Below are positions 1 to 9,500 of a DNA stretch of 17,400 nt, piece by piece. The notes under the pieces are model-generated. The model was not told the origin of the DNA and made no database searches. It worked only from the letters and a program-made list of their open reading frames with translations. The stretch is from Diplocarpon mali (Eukaryota > Ascomycota > Leotiomycetes > Helotiales > Drepanopezizaceae), in assembly GCA_024741835.1 (NCBI GenBank), contig JAENRP010000542.1, positions 2,156 through 19,555 on the forward strand, given 5' to 3'. A program made the position numbers and the translations under genes. Position 1 is the stretch's first letter. Every line of letters starts with the position of its first letter.

Positions 1-6
1 TTTTTG

Positions 7-29
7 ACTCGCGGGTCGGGCCTGCGAGT
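7..29. repeat. 23-bp near-palindrome, unit 1
   Basis: GC-rich inverted repeat with ACTC at the left end and GAGT at the right end, two 11-bp arms around one central base. The arms are ACTCGCGGGTC and GGCCTGCGAGT, which pair with two mismatches. It is one of about 25 copies in the window. It lies in the leftmost part of element A, where I see no certain reading frame. Confidence 0.85.
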
Positions 30-130
30 GGATTTCAAAGAAATATATAGAGGGAGAGGGGGAAGGGGGGAGGTGCGGTAGTAAACGCATAAAATAACAA
101 AAACTCCTTTTTTTCTTCTTTAGTGATGCG

Positions 131-153
131 ACTCCCGGTCCAGGACCGCGAGT
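131..153. repeat. 23-bp near-palindrome, unit 2
   Basis: The best preserved hairpin of the family. Arms ACTCCCGGTCC and GGACCGCGAGT flank a central A and pair with a single mismatch. On the minus strand the frame starting at ACT reads T-R-G-P-G-P-G-V, the same frame used by most other copies. Confidence 0.9.
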
Positions 154-479
154 CAAAAGCTCAAAGTTGTTAAAGCTATTAAATCGCAATTTCAAGGAAA
201 ATTCGAAGACAATTTCAAGTAATCCCAAGCATATATGCCCCAACCAACTTAAGAGGCGTCCTTGCTAAAGAAAATTCAAGCTTCGCATAAAATTCGACTG
301 ACAATTTAGGAATTCCTTTGATACGGACGTTTATCGAGCCTTTCTGAGGTGGCAACTCGCTTATTCAACCTAAGGGAAGCTGGATTTGGGTATTTAGAGT
401 TCGCGTGCTGGTTTTTACCTTCTGGAGCCTATCGATTTCCAAACTGAAGGGCGTGATAAGTTTTCTAAAGAAGGCCTTC
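154..479 (-). other. Unassigned left part of element A
   Basis: This lies downstream of the recognisable gag on the minus strand. Broken frames can be read but no protease or zinc-knuckle motif is certain. To its left, a purine-rich G-run tract at 50-73 and a poly-pyrimidine run near 107-120 are simple-sequence features without an assigned role. No independent gene is seen. Confidence 0.4.
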
Positions 480-555
480 GATTGAGGTTTCTAAACGTTA
501 GATGCGGAGTTTAGAAAACTGGGCTTCGAGTTCCTTGATTTTTAAGGCAGATTTC

Positions 556-578
556 ACTCCTAGGCCGGGACTACGAGT
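556..578. repeat. 23-bp near-palindrome, unit 3
   Basis: Arms ACTCCTAGGCC and GGACTACGAGT. On the minus strand it is read within element A gag as T-R-S-P-G-L-G-V, the octapeptide frame seen in element B on the plus strand, so the unit sits here in the opposite orientation relative to the window but encodes a similar peptide. Confidence 0.85.
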
Positions 579-1561
579 AAAGGGAATTACTACTGGATTT
601 CTCTTTGCCTCCTCTGTAACTTCTAGAGCCTTTGAGTGTTCTTGAACCAAGCTCTTGAGGTCTTTAGTATAAGAGGGAGTAAGGGCTTTTTCCTATTCTA
701 TAGCATTAATAGTTCTTTCACTAAGATCTGATTTCAAAGCAAAGGCCGAGAACTCCTCAAATGAGGCGAAGGTTATAGGGTCTTATTCATCGATCCTGAA
801 ATTCTTAATGATCTTATTGCAGAGGCCAGTAGGTAATCCGAGCAAGAAAAGGCGGCCTCTTTCAACTTCGCTAAGTATTTTCTGGTCGATCAAGGTATTC
901 GACACTCGAGTGAAGGTCCGACAGTAGTTTTTAAGTTCCTTAAGAGTGCGAGTAATAAGAATAAACTCCTTTAAAAAGGCCAGAGTATCGCGAATCTGCT
1001 GTCTATCAAATTCCCGAAATTCAGCTTTAAGAGCCTTGACAAGTAGTTCCTAGGACTTGCGAAGCTTCCACTTAGGCAGAGATTTGATAATATCTTTGCT
1101 AGTTTAGTCGCAGTAGCAGGGAAGTCGATTGATCATTTTATTATATCTAATGCCAAAATCATAACAAGTCTCCTTATATTATTTAAGGAAATCAGTAATA
1201 TTAGCTCTAGTGAAATGAGGAGCGCCAGGGGAACTAGGGAGGGGAAAATGATTAGTGATGGCTTTGAAGGCGGCCATTATCGCTTTATTCGTTTCGATAG
1301 GAGGGGAGTCAGGTCGAATACAGGTCCTAAGGTGTTCCGAGGAGTTTTCAAAATCCGAGTCAATCTCAAAGTGACTAGGGCGAGCTTGAAAAGATTCGGG
1401 CAAAGGGTCGGAAGGAGGTTTAAAATTGATATTTTTAGTATTTTCAAGTGTCGACATTGAGAAAGCAGGTGCAGTTGTCGAAGGGGAAGGTGTCGAAGGA
1501 GAAGGTATAGAAGGGGAAGGTAAAGAACTCGAGTTATACAAAATTGCATTTTTAGATTCCC

Positions 1562-1584
1562 ACTCGCGGGCCCGGCCCAGGAGT
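1562..1584. repeat. 23-bp near-palindrome, unit 4
   Basis: Arms ACTCGCGGGCC and GGCCCAGGAGT. Here the gag frame crosses the unit one base out of the usual register and gives S-L-L-G-R-A-R-E-W. It is the one well-preserved copy in coding sequence that does not encode the T-x-x-P-G-L-x-V peptide. Confidence 0.85.
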
Positions 1585-2103
1585 GAAAATCCGGCTTCCG
1601 TAGAAAGTTTATTTATACTTTGCCAAGACTTCTTTAGTAGGTACGAAGCAATAAATAAAGGTACTGCAATCACTAGCAGTAAGAAAAGGTTTATCGAGTC
1701 AAAGACTAATTTCTAAGATAAAGTTTCTAAGAAAGATTCATCTTAGCTTCTAGGATAATTCCTATTAGTCCTTAGAATAAAGGGGTCTCTAGAGACGATT
1801 CCGGGGCAGTTTTCAGAGTTCTATCGAGTAGAGGCGGCTGAAGTATCCGATTTAGCTTTTTAAAGAAGCTAAGGAGACACTCCCGATTGGAGCTTTCGTT
1901 TAGTATTATATGAATACTCGAAACTGCTATTATTTAAAGTAGCTATTGTAGCTAATCAAACTTCTTTGTATCGGAAAGGCTGGGAATCCGACAATCGTAC
2001 TAATAAGCTGACAATTCAAGCTTTGTCGGATCAGAGGTAGGAGAGTCGGAATAGGGGCCGAAATGGGAAAATCTGAGGCTGTTGATAGTAGAGAATGGCA
2101 ATC

Positions 2104-2183
2104 GACAGTTCCAAATAACTGAGTGATTGCAAGGTCGATAATAGAGGAATGACAACTGACAGTTTTAAATAACTGAGTGATTG
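2104..2183 (-). repeat. 54-bp direct repeat in the element A leader or early gag
   Basis: Two 26-bp blocks, 2104-2129 and 2158-2183, match except for two C/T differences and are offset by 54 bp, exactly 18 codons. On the minus strand they encode ITQLF-x-TV-x-CHS twice within an open stretch at 1930-2241. That stretch is not in the frame of the main gag, so whether it is translated is unclear. Confidence 0.75.
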
Positions 2184-2284
2184 TTGTCTTAAGAGGGTTT
2201 TTCGAAGGGTTGATCTCTTGTCTGCGAACCAAGAGAATCAAGAGGAGAAGTCGTATAAAGACGAAATCTCAAAGGAATCGTCCC

Positions 2285-2547
2285 TGCGTAGGTCACTAAT
2301 ATAAGAGGAAGTAGGAACAATACCTGAGAATAGGCCTACGTAAAGACTAAAGACAAAGAGGGAGGAAGCACCATAAGCGGGCTCTCCGAAGATAGAACTA
2401 GGACAAATCACTCATTAGGGGTAGAATAGGTAGTTGGCATTGCGCGCTGTCTCTAAGTACAACAGTGGTCCTATATATACCCCTTTCTTGGTCCTCATCT
2501 GACCATATGACCTATGTCACGAGATCCTCCACTTCCAGGTCTCTACA
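2285..2547 (-). repeat. Probable 5' LTR of element A, limits approximate
   Basis: On the minus strand this block begins TGTAGAGACC at 2547, next to a clear change of base composition. It carries a TATA-like tract (TATATATAGG, plus-strand position about 2471-2480) as expected of a U3 promoter. It lies just upstream of the gag-like frame. The far end is uncertain: TGCGTAG at 2285 gives only a weak inverted match to the TGTAGAG terminus. No second LTR copy lies in the window, so the call rests on position, the TG terminus and the TATA tract. Confidence 0.45.
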
Positions 2548-3440
2548 TTATATATAGCGCTTAGATCTTACTAATCTAATTTTTAAAGAAAGTTGAAAAA
2601 CGACCTTTGAATATAAGATTAGCTCGTTTTTTCGACCCTTTACCTCTTCTATTTTACAAATGGAAATTCACCTTTAATTTTAATTTAAAAAAAATTTATT
2701 TACTATACCCTCGCTTCGCTAGCATAGGCTGCTGCTTAAAGCAGTATAATAACTTTTCTCTTCTTAACTCTCTTTTACTCTATACTACTCTTTTTCATCG
2801 ACCTTATACTTATTAACAACTCTCCTTATACTCTTCGATAACTCTCCTTATACTCTTCAAAGCTCTTTACTCTTTCCTTCGAAACCCTCGAATATAACTT
2901 GACTCCTTAAAGACCCCTCCTTGCGAATAAGTCGTCGAACTTCTCTATACTCCCTATCGACCTATACTTATCGACTTTGCCTTATACTCTTCAAAGCTCC
3001 TTACTCCTTCCTTCTTATACTTAGGTATAAACTAGGGGACCTATACCTATATATATATATAAAGACTTAATTAGCCTTAGTAGGTTATATTATACCATTT
3101 GAGACTAGGTCAACTTTAATAGAGTAATAAGCTTTAGACCCTACTTCCTTAGATTTGCACTATACCCCTCTTTATATAACCTTATTATAACTCCTAATTA
3201 GTAAAGAGACGTGATCTTAAAGTAAAACCTTCTCTCTTAAGATCTATAAACCTACGATACCTTAATATATACTCTACTAAAAGGCTTTAAGAATGTATAT
3301 AGCTCCGCTTATACTAATCTTCCCCCTTTTGAATAGGTCACTATTGAGCATTAGGTCCCTTTAGATTAAACTAGATAATATAAGGAGAGTTAATACTTAT
3401 AACCTCTAATCTTATACTACTTAAGAGAAGGGAAAGGTTA
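2548..3440 (+). other. Leader-like non-coding stretch upstream of B1 gag
   Basis: AT-rich and pyrimidine-rich DNA with many CTC/CTT runs and no recognisable protein. It contains a 35-bp direct repeat (2846-2880 and 2980-3014, two C/T differences), a shorter duplicated CTCTCCTTATACTCTTC motif near 2820-2860, a TATATATATATA tract near 3050 and a small hairpin at 2732-2744. It is best explained as the 5' leader of B1. A separate, unrecognised repeat cannot be excluded. Confidence 0.4.
2846..3014. repeat. 35-bp direct repeat pair
   Basis: Copies at 2846-2880 and 2980-3014, offset by 134 bp, differ only at two C/T positions. Both begin CCTTATACTCTTCAAAG. They lie in the pyrimidine-rich stretch upstream of B1 gag. 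Confidence 0.8.
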
Positions 3441-3470
3441 ACTGTACCTTTACTACTAAGCCTTACTACT

Positions 3471-3548
3471 ACCAGTTCTATAGGCCTTACTGCCACCAGT
3501 TCTACAGGCCTCACTGCTACTAGTTCCAGTTCTATAGGCCTTATTGCC
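3471..3548 (+). repeat. 24-bp tandem repeat in B1 gag
   Basis: Three units (3471-3494, 3495-3518, 3519-3548, the last with a 6-bp insert) share ACYAGTTC and TAYAGGCCTYAYTGC. They encode T-S-S-x-G-L-T/I-A in the gag frame. The lengths are multiples of three, so the frame is kept. Confidence 0.85.
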
Positions 3549-3608
3549 AACCCTAGTCTTAGAGATATTCCTCCTACTTAGGAAGTTACCTCCCCTAGTA
3601 CCGATTCT

Positions 3609-3631
3609 ACTCCTAGGCCCGGCCTATGAGT
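3609..3631. repeat. 23-bp near-palindrome, unit 5
   Basis: Arms ACTCCTAGGCC and GGCCTATGAGT around a central C. It is read in the B1 gag frame as T-P-R-P-G-L-stop-V, where the stop TGA sits at the position of CGA (Arg) in fresher units. The flanks extend the inverted repeat by a few bases (GATTCT and AGATTC). Confidence 0.9.
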
Positions 3632-5395
3632 AGATTCTCGAAATACCCTATTACCGTCGATTGAAGTTAAGGAAGAAGATATACTCTCCTTAATAACATC
3701 TACCTTTATTATATTAGCCCTTCTCTTTTTAGCTGCTTAATAGGCTGAAATCGCAAACCTTATTAGCGCTGCTATAGCTGCTGCTTTTTAAAATAATACT
3801 ACTGCCCCTTCTTTCTTAAGTGCTAGCCTTTAAAACACTCAGTCCCTTACCGCCGACTTACTGCCTCCCTTAGACTATTACCTCTTAATTATCTGACCTT
3901 TAGTCCTAGCTATCGACCTTTATTAAATTAAGTACCTTTAAACCCATTTTAGCAACTACTAGGACGAAATCACCTATAACGCTTAGAAGATAGCTATAAA
4001 GGTATTTATTTAAAAGTACTTAAGCAACTTCACTTTAAAAGAGAACTAGATCACTACCTACTTTAAGTGTATAATAGGTAAAGCTTAGAACCTGATCCTA
4101 TAATATATAGATCCTATCTTTACTAATAAGTTTATATGCGCTACTAATATCCTTAAGGTCTTAAATCAGAGGTTCTTTAACTATAACTATATTCAGTCTA
4201 TTAAGCTTAAATATAGTAGGCTAACTATAGGTTTATTATTATATAATAAGTTCTAATTTAAGTTTATTACCCTTGCTATAGCTAGTAAGATCGATTAGTC
4301 TTGCTAGTTTAATAATATTTATAAAAAGGTCTTCTTAGCTTTAAAAAACGACCTTTGAGTAGAGAAGTATAAAATGAATAATAATTATACTACTTTAGAT
4401 AAGTTCTTAGCTATTATAGACCGCGAGGCCTATAATATTAAGTAAGAAGAAGCTTATAACGCTTGATGCGTTGCCCTTGCTATTGCGCTCTCCCCTTTAA
4501 AGGACTGCGTCCTTAGCATATTGAAAAGGGAGTTATAAAGACCTATAGCTATAGCTACCTCTTTAGCTCCTTGCACTTATTCTCCTTTGCTAGCGGCCTA
4601 TTAAGAAGGGTCTGCTAGCCTAAAGCCGTCGTTTGATCTCTACTATAATTGCAAAGCCCTTAGTTATTATGCAACAGACTGCCTTAAGCTAAAGAAGTAG
4701 GGTAAGTTTATAATAGCTAAAGTTGAGATAGAAAACGACCTGCTATTAGGAAACTACTAAGCTATAGTAAAGACTCCTACTATAGTATAGGTTATAATTT
4801 ATAAAAAGACTTAGATTTTGATTCCTACTTATTAATAGGCGGTCGCTAGTTCTTAGTTCTTATAGAACTAGCTTAAAATGGATTATTTATTAAAACAGTT
4901 GCCTATATTAATAGTAGAGCTAATATTTTCGATATTATTAAGATATCTTTAGTATATTAGCTCTTTTAAAGACTTAGGGTAAAGTTTATTAAACTACTTA
5001 AACCGATTACCTTTATTAGCTATAATAGCCTTAAAGGAGAAACTATTCGATTTGCTATTTTACTTACCTTTATAATCGATAGGCGATAAATCAACTTCCC
5101 TTTCTTAATTATAAGCTTAAGAGCAATTGACATTTTAATTAGTAGGAAGTTCTTAAAGTATTATAACCTTAAATATTCTTATAGAAAAGGAAAAAACTAT
5201 ATCTCTTAGCTTAAGGATATGCCTATTATCTTTTACTTTAATTAATATATATTAATCGATCTCTTATAGCTAACTAAACCTTTAATAGCTTAATAAGATA
5301 TCAATTGTTAAGTAGCTATAATAGACGCTAAGAATAAAGACCTAAGAATAGCCTAAGCCTAGCTCTTAGTGCTAGTAAGTAATACTTCGAATTCC

Positions 5396-5463
5396 ACTCC
5401 TAGTCCTGGCCTGCGAGTGAAAACTGCAAATTCAAATTCCACTCTTAATCCTAGCCTGCGAGT
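5396..5463. repeat. Array of two 23-bp palindromes in the protease-RT linker of B1
   Basis: Units at 5396-5418 and 5441-5463, spaced exactly 45 bp (15 codons). They read T-P-S-P-G-L-R-V and T-L-N-P-S-L-R-V within repeated A-N-S-N-S-T context, and no stop interrupts this piece (open 5369-5608). Element B2 has three units at the same place, so the array has changed copy number. Confidence 0.9.
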
Positions 5464-7327
5464 GGCCTTTTGCAGACTTAAGGATAGCAGTTTCTTTAAA
5501 GACTTGAAAAGAGATTTGAACTATATAAAGAAGGCCTTGCTAAAAGTACTAGACCCCTTACTCCCTTTTTTAATAAAGAGAACTGCTCTTTTAAAAACGG
5601 CTTGCTAGATTAGCCTAATCTTAGCCTTAGCAATCGGCGCCCTTTACTACTGCTTTATAACTAAGGTAAGATAAGCTATATAAACTTAAGAACTAGCGCT
5701 TAAAGAGTTTATATTTATAAGCTCTATTTATAATTTAAACTAAGAGATCAATTGCTAAAAATTAGTTAAGCAAGCTGAAATTAGCTCCTTTAGTCTTAGT
5801 TCGGTATTATAAGCTAAGTATAAGAGTAATAATAAGCTAATAGATTAGAAGCTCTTACCTTAGTATACTAAATTTAAGAACGTTTTCAATTACTAGGCCT
5901 TTAATCAACTGCCGGAACTTAAGCTAAGGGTAGATTATAAGATCGAGCTAATAAGCGAGAACAACTTAATAATTAAACCCCTCTACCGCTTTACTAATAA
6001 ATAGCTCTTAAAGGTCAAGAGCTATATTTTCAAGAACTTATATAAAGGATTTATTAAAGCTTCGAGTTCCCTTTAGGTAGCCTTAATCCTCTTTATTAGA
6101 AAAGCTAATAGCTCCTTATATCTATATATCGATTATTAGAAACTAAACGCCCTAATAAAGAAGGACCCTTACCTGATCCTACTTATTAATAAGATAATAG
6201 CACGTATATCGAAAGCTTGTATTTTTATAAAAATCGATATATAATAAGCCTTCTACTATATCTGTATATTAGCTGACGCTAAGGACCTAACTACCTTTCG
6301 CACGCGTTATAGGACTTATAAATATAAGGTTTTGCTATTTGGATTGATAAATAGGCCTGCTACCTTTTAAAGGTTTATTAATAATATTCTTCTTAAGCAC
6401 CTTAATGATTTCTACTCTACCTATTTAAATAATATTCTAATCTACTTAGAAAACTCCTTTAACTATAAGATTTATATTAAGAAGATCTTAGGAATTCTCT
6501 AATACTATAGCTTATAAGTAGATATTAAGAAAAGCGAGTTTAAGGTTACTAAGACTAGGTTCTTAAGGTTTATTATTAGAGTTTATAGAATTAAGATAGA
6601 CTTTAATAAGGTCTTAGTCATTTAAGAGTAGAAATACGCTAAGAATATACACGGTATATAGAGCTTCCTAGGGTTTTATAACTTCTATTAAAGGTTTATT
6701 TAAGGCTATAGTTATATCTGCCGACCTTTAATAGCTTTTATAGGAAACGTTCCTTTTGACTTTAATAACGCTTGTAAGGAAGCTTAAGAAGCTCTGCGCT
6801 CAAGCCTTTAAACGACCCCGATTTTATACTACTATTACCCTTAAAAACAGATAAGGCTTAAGACTAACGCCTTTAATAGTATAGTCGCTAGCATACTCTC
6901 CTAACTTTAAGAAGACGATAATTACTACCTAATCAGGTACTTCTTAAAGACTATAAATAACGCTAAGCTAAATTACCTTATTTATAATAAGGAGCTCCTA
7001 GCGATTTTTAGATCGTTCTACTAGTATAAGGCAAAGCTACTTAAGGCTTAGAAAATAGTATATATATATATAGATTATAAAGCCCTTAAGTACTTTATAA
7101 TAACTAAGGACTTAATAGCCCGGCAGGTTTGCTAGGCGGAGTTCTTCGCTGATTTCAACTTCCTTATTATATATTAAATAGGCATAATAAATACGCTAGC
7201 TAATATACTCTTATATTAAGACTAAGAGCTGACCTCTCTTAAGGCTAGGAAACGAGCTTTATGCTATTAGCAGCTCTTACCTAACGATAAGCTCTTTATA
7301 GAAGTACTTGCTATTAAAGGCAATTCT

Positions 7328-7395
7328 ACTCTTAGGCCTGGCTTATAAGTAACTTTAGCGCAAATCAATTCTACTCCTGGGCCTAGCCTATGAGT
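7328..7395. repeat. Array of two 23-bp palindromes between RNase H and integrase of B1
   Basis: Units at 7328-7350 and 7373-7395, again 45 bp apart. In the pol frame they read T-L-R-P-G-L-stop-V and T-P-G-P-S-L-stop-V. The stops (TAA, TGA) fall at the codon that is CGA in fresher copies. Confidence 0.9.
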
Positions 7396-8893
7396 AACGA
7401 TTATGCCAATCACGCTAATAGAAGCACCTGCTAACCTAACGTCTAGGGTTAAGTACAATATGGCAAACTACTATATTATCGATAAAGTCATATAAGCTAA
7501 TAAGACCTCCCTTAAGCTATAGAAGTTCTAAGATAAGGCATAGAGCTATAGTCTTAACTATAAACTTAGCTAAGGCAAACTCTTCTTCTAAGGTAGACTT
7601 ATTATATTATCCTAACCTCTCGAACTGCAAACAGCTCTAATTTGTTATATATATAAGTAACCTTGCGTCGCATACGCTGGAATTAGGAAAATAAGGCTTC
7701 TAGTAGGAAGAAAATACTATTAGAAAAGCCTTAGTAGCGATATCGGCACTTATATCTAGAACTATTATTATTCGAAAATAAAAGCTTATTATAATAAGAC
7801 CCCTAGTTTCCTACAACCTTTGCCAATTCCCGAACAAGCTTATTAACACTTGATAATAGATTTTATAAAGCTTCTGCTTAACGAACTCAGTTATAATTTT
7901 ACCTTTATAATTATTGATAGGTTATTAAAGAAGGCAGTTTCGGTTCTATACTATAATTCGGTCGATATAAAAGGCCTTGCAGAGTTGTTTTTAGTTTACT
8001 AGATATGCTATTTTAGCATGCCTAACTCGATTTTATTAAATAGAGGCGCCTAATTCGTCTCTACCTTTTAGAAAGAGCTCTATCAGATATTAAGTATAAA
8101 GGTTAAGCTAACTATAGCCTATAACCCTAATATCGATAGCTAAACTAAGATTATAAACTAGTATTTAAAATAATGCCTTAGACTGTTCTACTTATATTAC
8201 TAAGATAATTAGAGTTGTCTCTTGCCTTTAATAGATATTGCCTAATTGACCTTACCTTACGAATCGCTAGGGCAAATTTCCCTTTTCTAAGTGCTAAACG
8301 GCTATAAAGCTTGCTCCTCTTAGAATTTAATTAACCTAAAGCCTCTATAAATAGCAACCGAAAGAGTAAATTGTAAAACAGCACTCCGTATAGCTACTAA
8401 AGCTCAAAAAGTAGTCCAATTTGCTTAATTATCTCTTTAAGCATAATAGGCTAAAATGAAATAGCTCGCAGACCTCTACTGCTAGCCAGTTGATTAGACT
8501 ATAAGAGATGATATACTAATTAGTATTAAAAACTAGAAGCTCGATCGGCCGAGCCGGAAGCTCTCCGATAAGTGGTACAGCCTAATAAAAGTACTAGAAA
8601 AGCTAAGAGAAAGCTAAAAGCTACAATTGCCCAATTCGCTCTATTCGATCTACCCTATTTTCTACTCGCACTTACTACGTAAATACGTTCCCAACCCTCT
8701 ATTAGGATAAGTTTAAGAACCTCCTACCGCAATTAAAGTACTACTAGAATAAGAGGAGTAGGAGATAGAAGAAATAATTGGATCTTATATTCAAGCTAGG
8801 AAGCTCGAATATTAGATTAAGTGGAAAGGAGCTGATAAAGACCTTAAATAGTACCTATACTCTAATGCTATAACGGCGCCGCATGCTATTCAA

Positions 8894-8898
8894 AAGTT
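8894..8898. repeat. Left target site duplication of copia C1 (AAGTT)
   Basis: The five bases directly before the C1 5' LTR are identical to 15043-15047 directly after the 3' LTR. The duplicated bases belong to the codons of B1 pol that follow AIQ near its C-terminus. Confidence 0.9.
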
Positions 8899-9093
8899 TG
8901 TTAAGATAGGTGATACAGCTATCACTCTGATATATTATCATATGACCTTACTGCTTAGTCAGTAGGATGTTGATATATATATAGCTATAGGGAAGAAAGG
9001 GGTAACCTTCCTTTCCTAACTCTTATTAATATATCGACTATCGACCTTTAAAAGCCTCTTTTACCTATTGTGCCGACTTACTTAAGCTTAATA
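8899..9093 (+). repeat. 5' LTR of copia C1
   Basis: 195 bp, beginning TGTTAAG and ending CTTAATA. Restoring the last CpA gives a matching TG...CA inverted terminus. It contains a TATATATATAGCTATAGGGAAG block (near 8970-8990) that is the likely promoter. The same block occurs in both other LTR copies in the window. Confidence 0.9.
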
Positions 9094-9106
9094 GGTTATA
9101 AGCCTT
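9094..9106 (+). promoter_or_regulatory. Probable primer binding site of C1
   Basis: GGTTATAAGCCTT directly follows the LTR. Apart from one TpG-to-TpA change it resembles the complement of the anticodon stem-loop of initiator tRNA-Met (which includes CTCATAACC), the half-tRNA primer known for Drosophila copia. C2 carries the same sequence beside its LTR (15954-15966). The tRNA assignment is from memory. Confidence 0.55.
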
Positions 9107-9500
9107 AGATAGACCGATAATAGATTATTAACTTCCTTTAGAAAGTACTTGCGCTATAACTATTAATAGGAAGTTGAACGAGACTTATAGTAAGAGGCGA
9201 GCAATCGGCGAATAGGAGGTATGATTCCCTATTTAGCTAACCTATATTATAAGAGGTATGATTTCTTATTCTATAACCCCTTTAGTACTATAAGAGGTAT
9301 AATTCCTTGCTTTACTATATTTTATAAGAGGTATAATTCCCTGCGTTATAGCTTAAAAATCCTTTTTAATAAGAGGACTTCCTCCTTATTTTATACTTCT
9401 ATAATACCTACTATTTAATCATTTTAACCTTTTAATAGAAGGAGTGCCTTTAACTATTTAATTTATTTGATTTTTTAATATAATTCTATTTGAAATAGTA
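9107..9500 (+). other. Leader of C1 with AGGTATRATTCC repeats
   Basis: Non-coding leader between the primer site and gag. Four copies of an AGGTATRATTCC-like core (9217-9228, 9254-9265, 9295-9306, 9329-9340) recur at 34-41 bp. The short open frame at 9221-9418 is a by-product of these repeats. C2 carries the same four-unit array, so it is a family feature. Confidence 0.75.

Larger units (their letters stand above)
480..2000 (-). pseudogene. gag: Gag-like pseudogene of element A
   Basis: Decayed structural (capsid) protein of a Ty3/gypsy-type retroelement. Its longest open piece, 1179-1673, is rich in Ser/Pro/Thr (runs of P-S-x-P-S-x-P) and ends in a FTRANITDFLK stretch. That stretch continues, after a stop, into a K-E-T-C-Y-D-F-G-I segment and further helices containing CYRTFTRV-like and LFLLGLPTGL-like pieces. 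This is the layout of the fungal Ty3 gag core (DVTEFLxxYxxxC...FLxGLP). Internal stops fall where Gln (CAA/CAG) or Trp codons would fit, consistent with C-to-T and G-to-A transitions. One frame stays readable from about 2000 to 480. No Met start is certain; the open piece begins at GTG, so the real start lies upstream. Palindromes at 556-578 and 1562-1584 lie inside the frame. Gag identity is from motif memory, not a search. Confidence 0.65.
1..2547 (-). mobile_element. Element A: 5' part of a Ty3/gypsy-like LTR retrotransposon, partial
   Basis: A retroelement read on the minus strand and running off the left edge. Its probable 5' LTR ends at 2547, a gag-like pseudogene occupies about 480-2000, and four 23-bp palindromes lie inside it (7-29, 131-153, 556-578, 1562-1584). 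It is visibly less AT-rich than the DNA from 2550 to 15050, so it is either younger or less exposed to RIP, although its gag still carries stops of the Gln-to-stop and Trp-to-stop type. It abuts B1 leader-like sequence at 2548 and is probably inserted into B1, because the B1 5' LTR is missing from the window. The second target duplication would lie outside the window, so this is inference. Confidence 0.6.
3441..4822 (+). pseudogene. gag: Gag pseudogene of element B1
   Basis: Decayed capsid/nucleocapsid of the Ty3/gypsy element. The frame, with stops at Gln and Trp positions, runs from a Thr/Ser-rich N-terminus with TSSxGLTA repeats (3471-3548). A DEITYNA-x-KIAIKVFI segment follows at about 3963, then a helical capsid-like region (YIDPIFTNKFICATNILKVLNQRFFNYN near 4105-4190). 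A zinc knuckle lies at 4641-4682, where CX2CX4HX4C spacing can be traced but the first Cys and the His are now Tyr (TGC to TAC, CAT to TAT). The start codon is not identifiable; ATG may have been lost to TpG-to-TpA mutation. Gag reads in a frame one base ahead of pol, so pol was probably expressed by a -1 shift somewhere before about 4820. A 23-bp palindrome at 3609 is in frame. Confidence 0.7.
4823..8898 (+). pseudogene. pol: Pol pseudogene of element B1, first part (protease-RT-RNase H-integrase-chromodomain start)
   Basis: Decayed polyprotein in Ty3/gypsy order. The aspartic protease motif is at 4907-4921, where the D-S-G-A codons now read N-S-R-A. A conserved S-Y-N-S-L-K-G-E-T and ILISRKFLKYYNL follow. 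A linker with two palindromes lies at 5396-5463. RT runs from about 5930, with LYIDY near 6120, LLFGL near 6340 and the active-site box at 6422-6439 reading YLNNIL (D-D became N-N). RNase H (about 6740-7160) has T-N-A-F-N-S and YNKELLAI. A second linker with palindromes is at 7328-7395. The integrase zinc region (about 7650-7800) precedes the catalytic core (HLIIDFIK near 7850, LLNRGA near 8035). A chromodomain-like end is YxIKWKGADKD (about 8810-8845). The frame is constant with no net indel; lesions are Gln/Trp stops and G-to-A changes. It is cut at 8898 by copia C1. Confidence 0.85.

Noticed and set aside
50..73. G-run tract that might form a quadruplex or be a polypurine tract
   Set aside because: Only three G runs of three or more are separated by loops, and no LTR terminus follows it on the plus strand.
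1215..1716. Plus-strand and second minus-strand frames at 1215-1460, 1277-1549 and 1426-1716
   Set aside because: They overlap the gag-like minus-strand frame of element A and consist of its antisense or shifted translation.
2607..2816. Open frame of 69 codons
   Set aside because: Low-complexity AT-rich and pyrimidine-rich sequence with no motif; it is a chance frame in the B1 leader region.
2596..4358. 15-bp exact match AAAAACGACCTTTGA at 2596-2610 and 4344-4358
   Set aside because: Short, isolated and with no shared flanks; it could be chance in this base composition.
7267..7458. Minus-strand frame over the second B1 palindrome pair
   Set aside because: Antisense of B1 pol. It stays open because the palindromes encode similar peptides on both strands.
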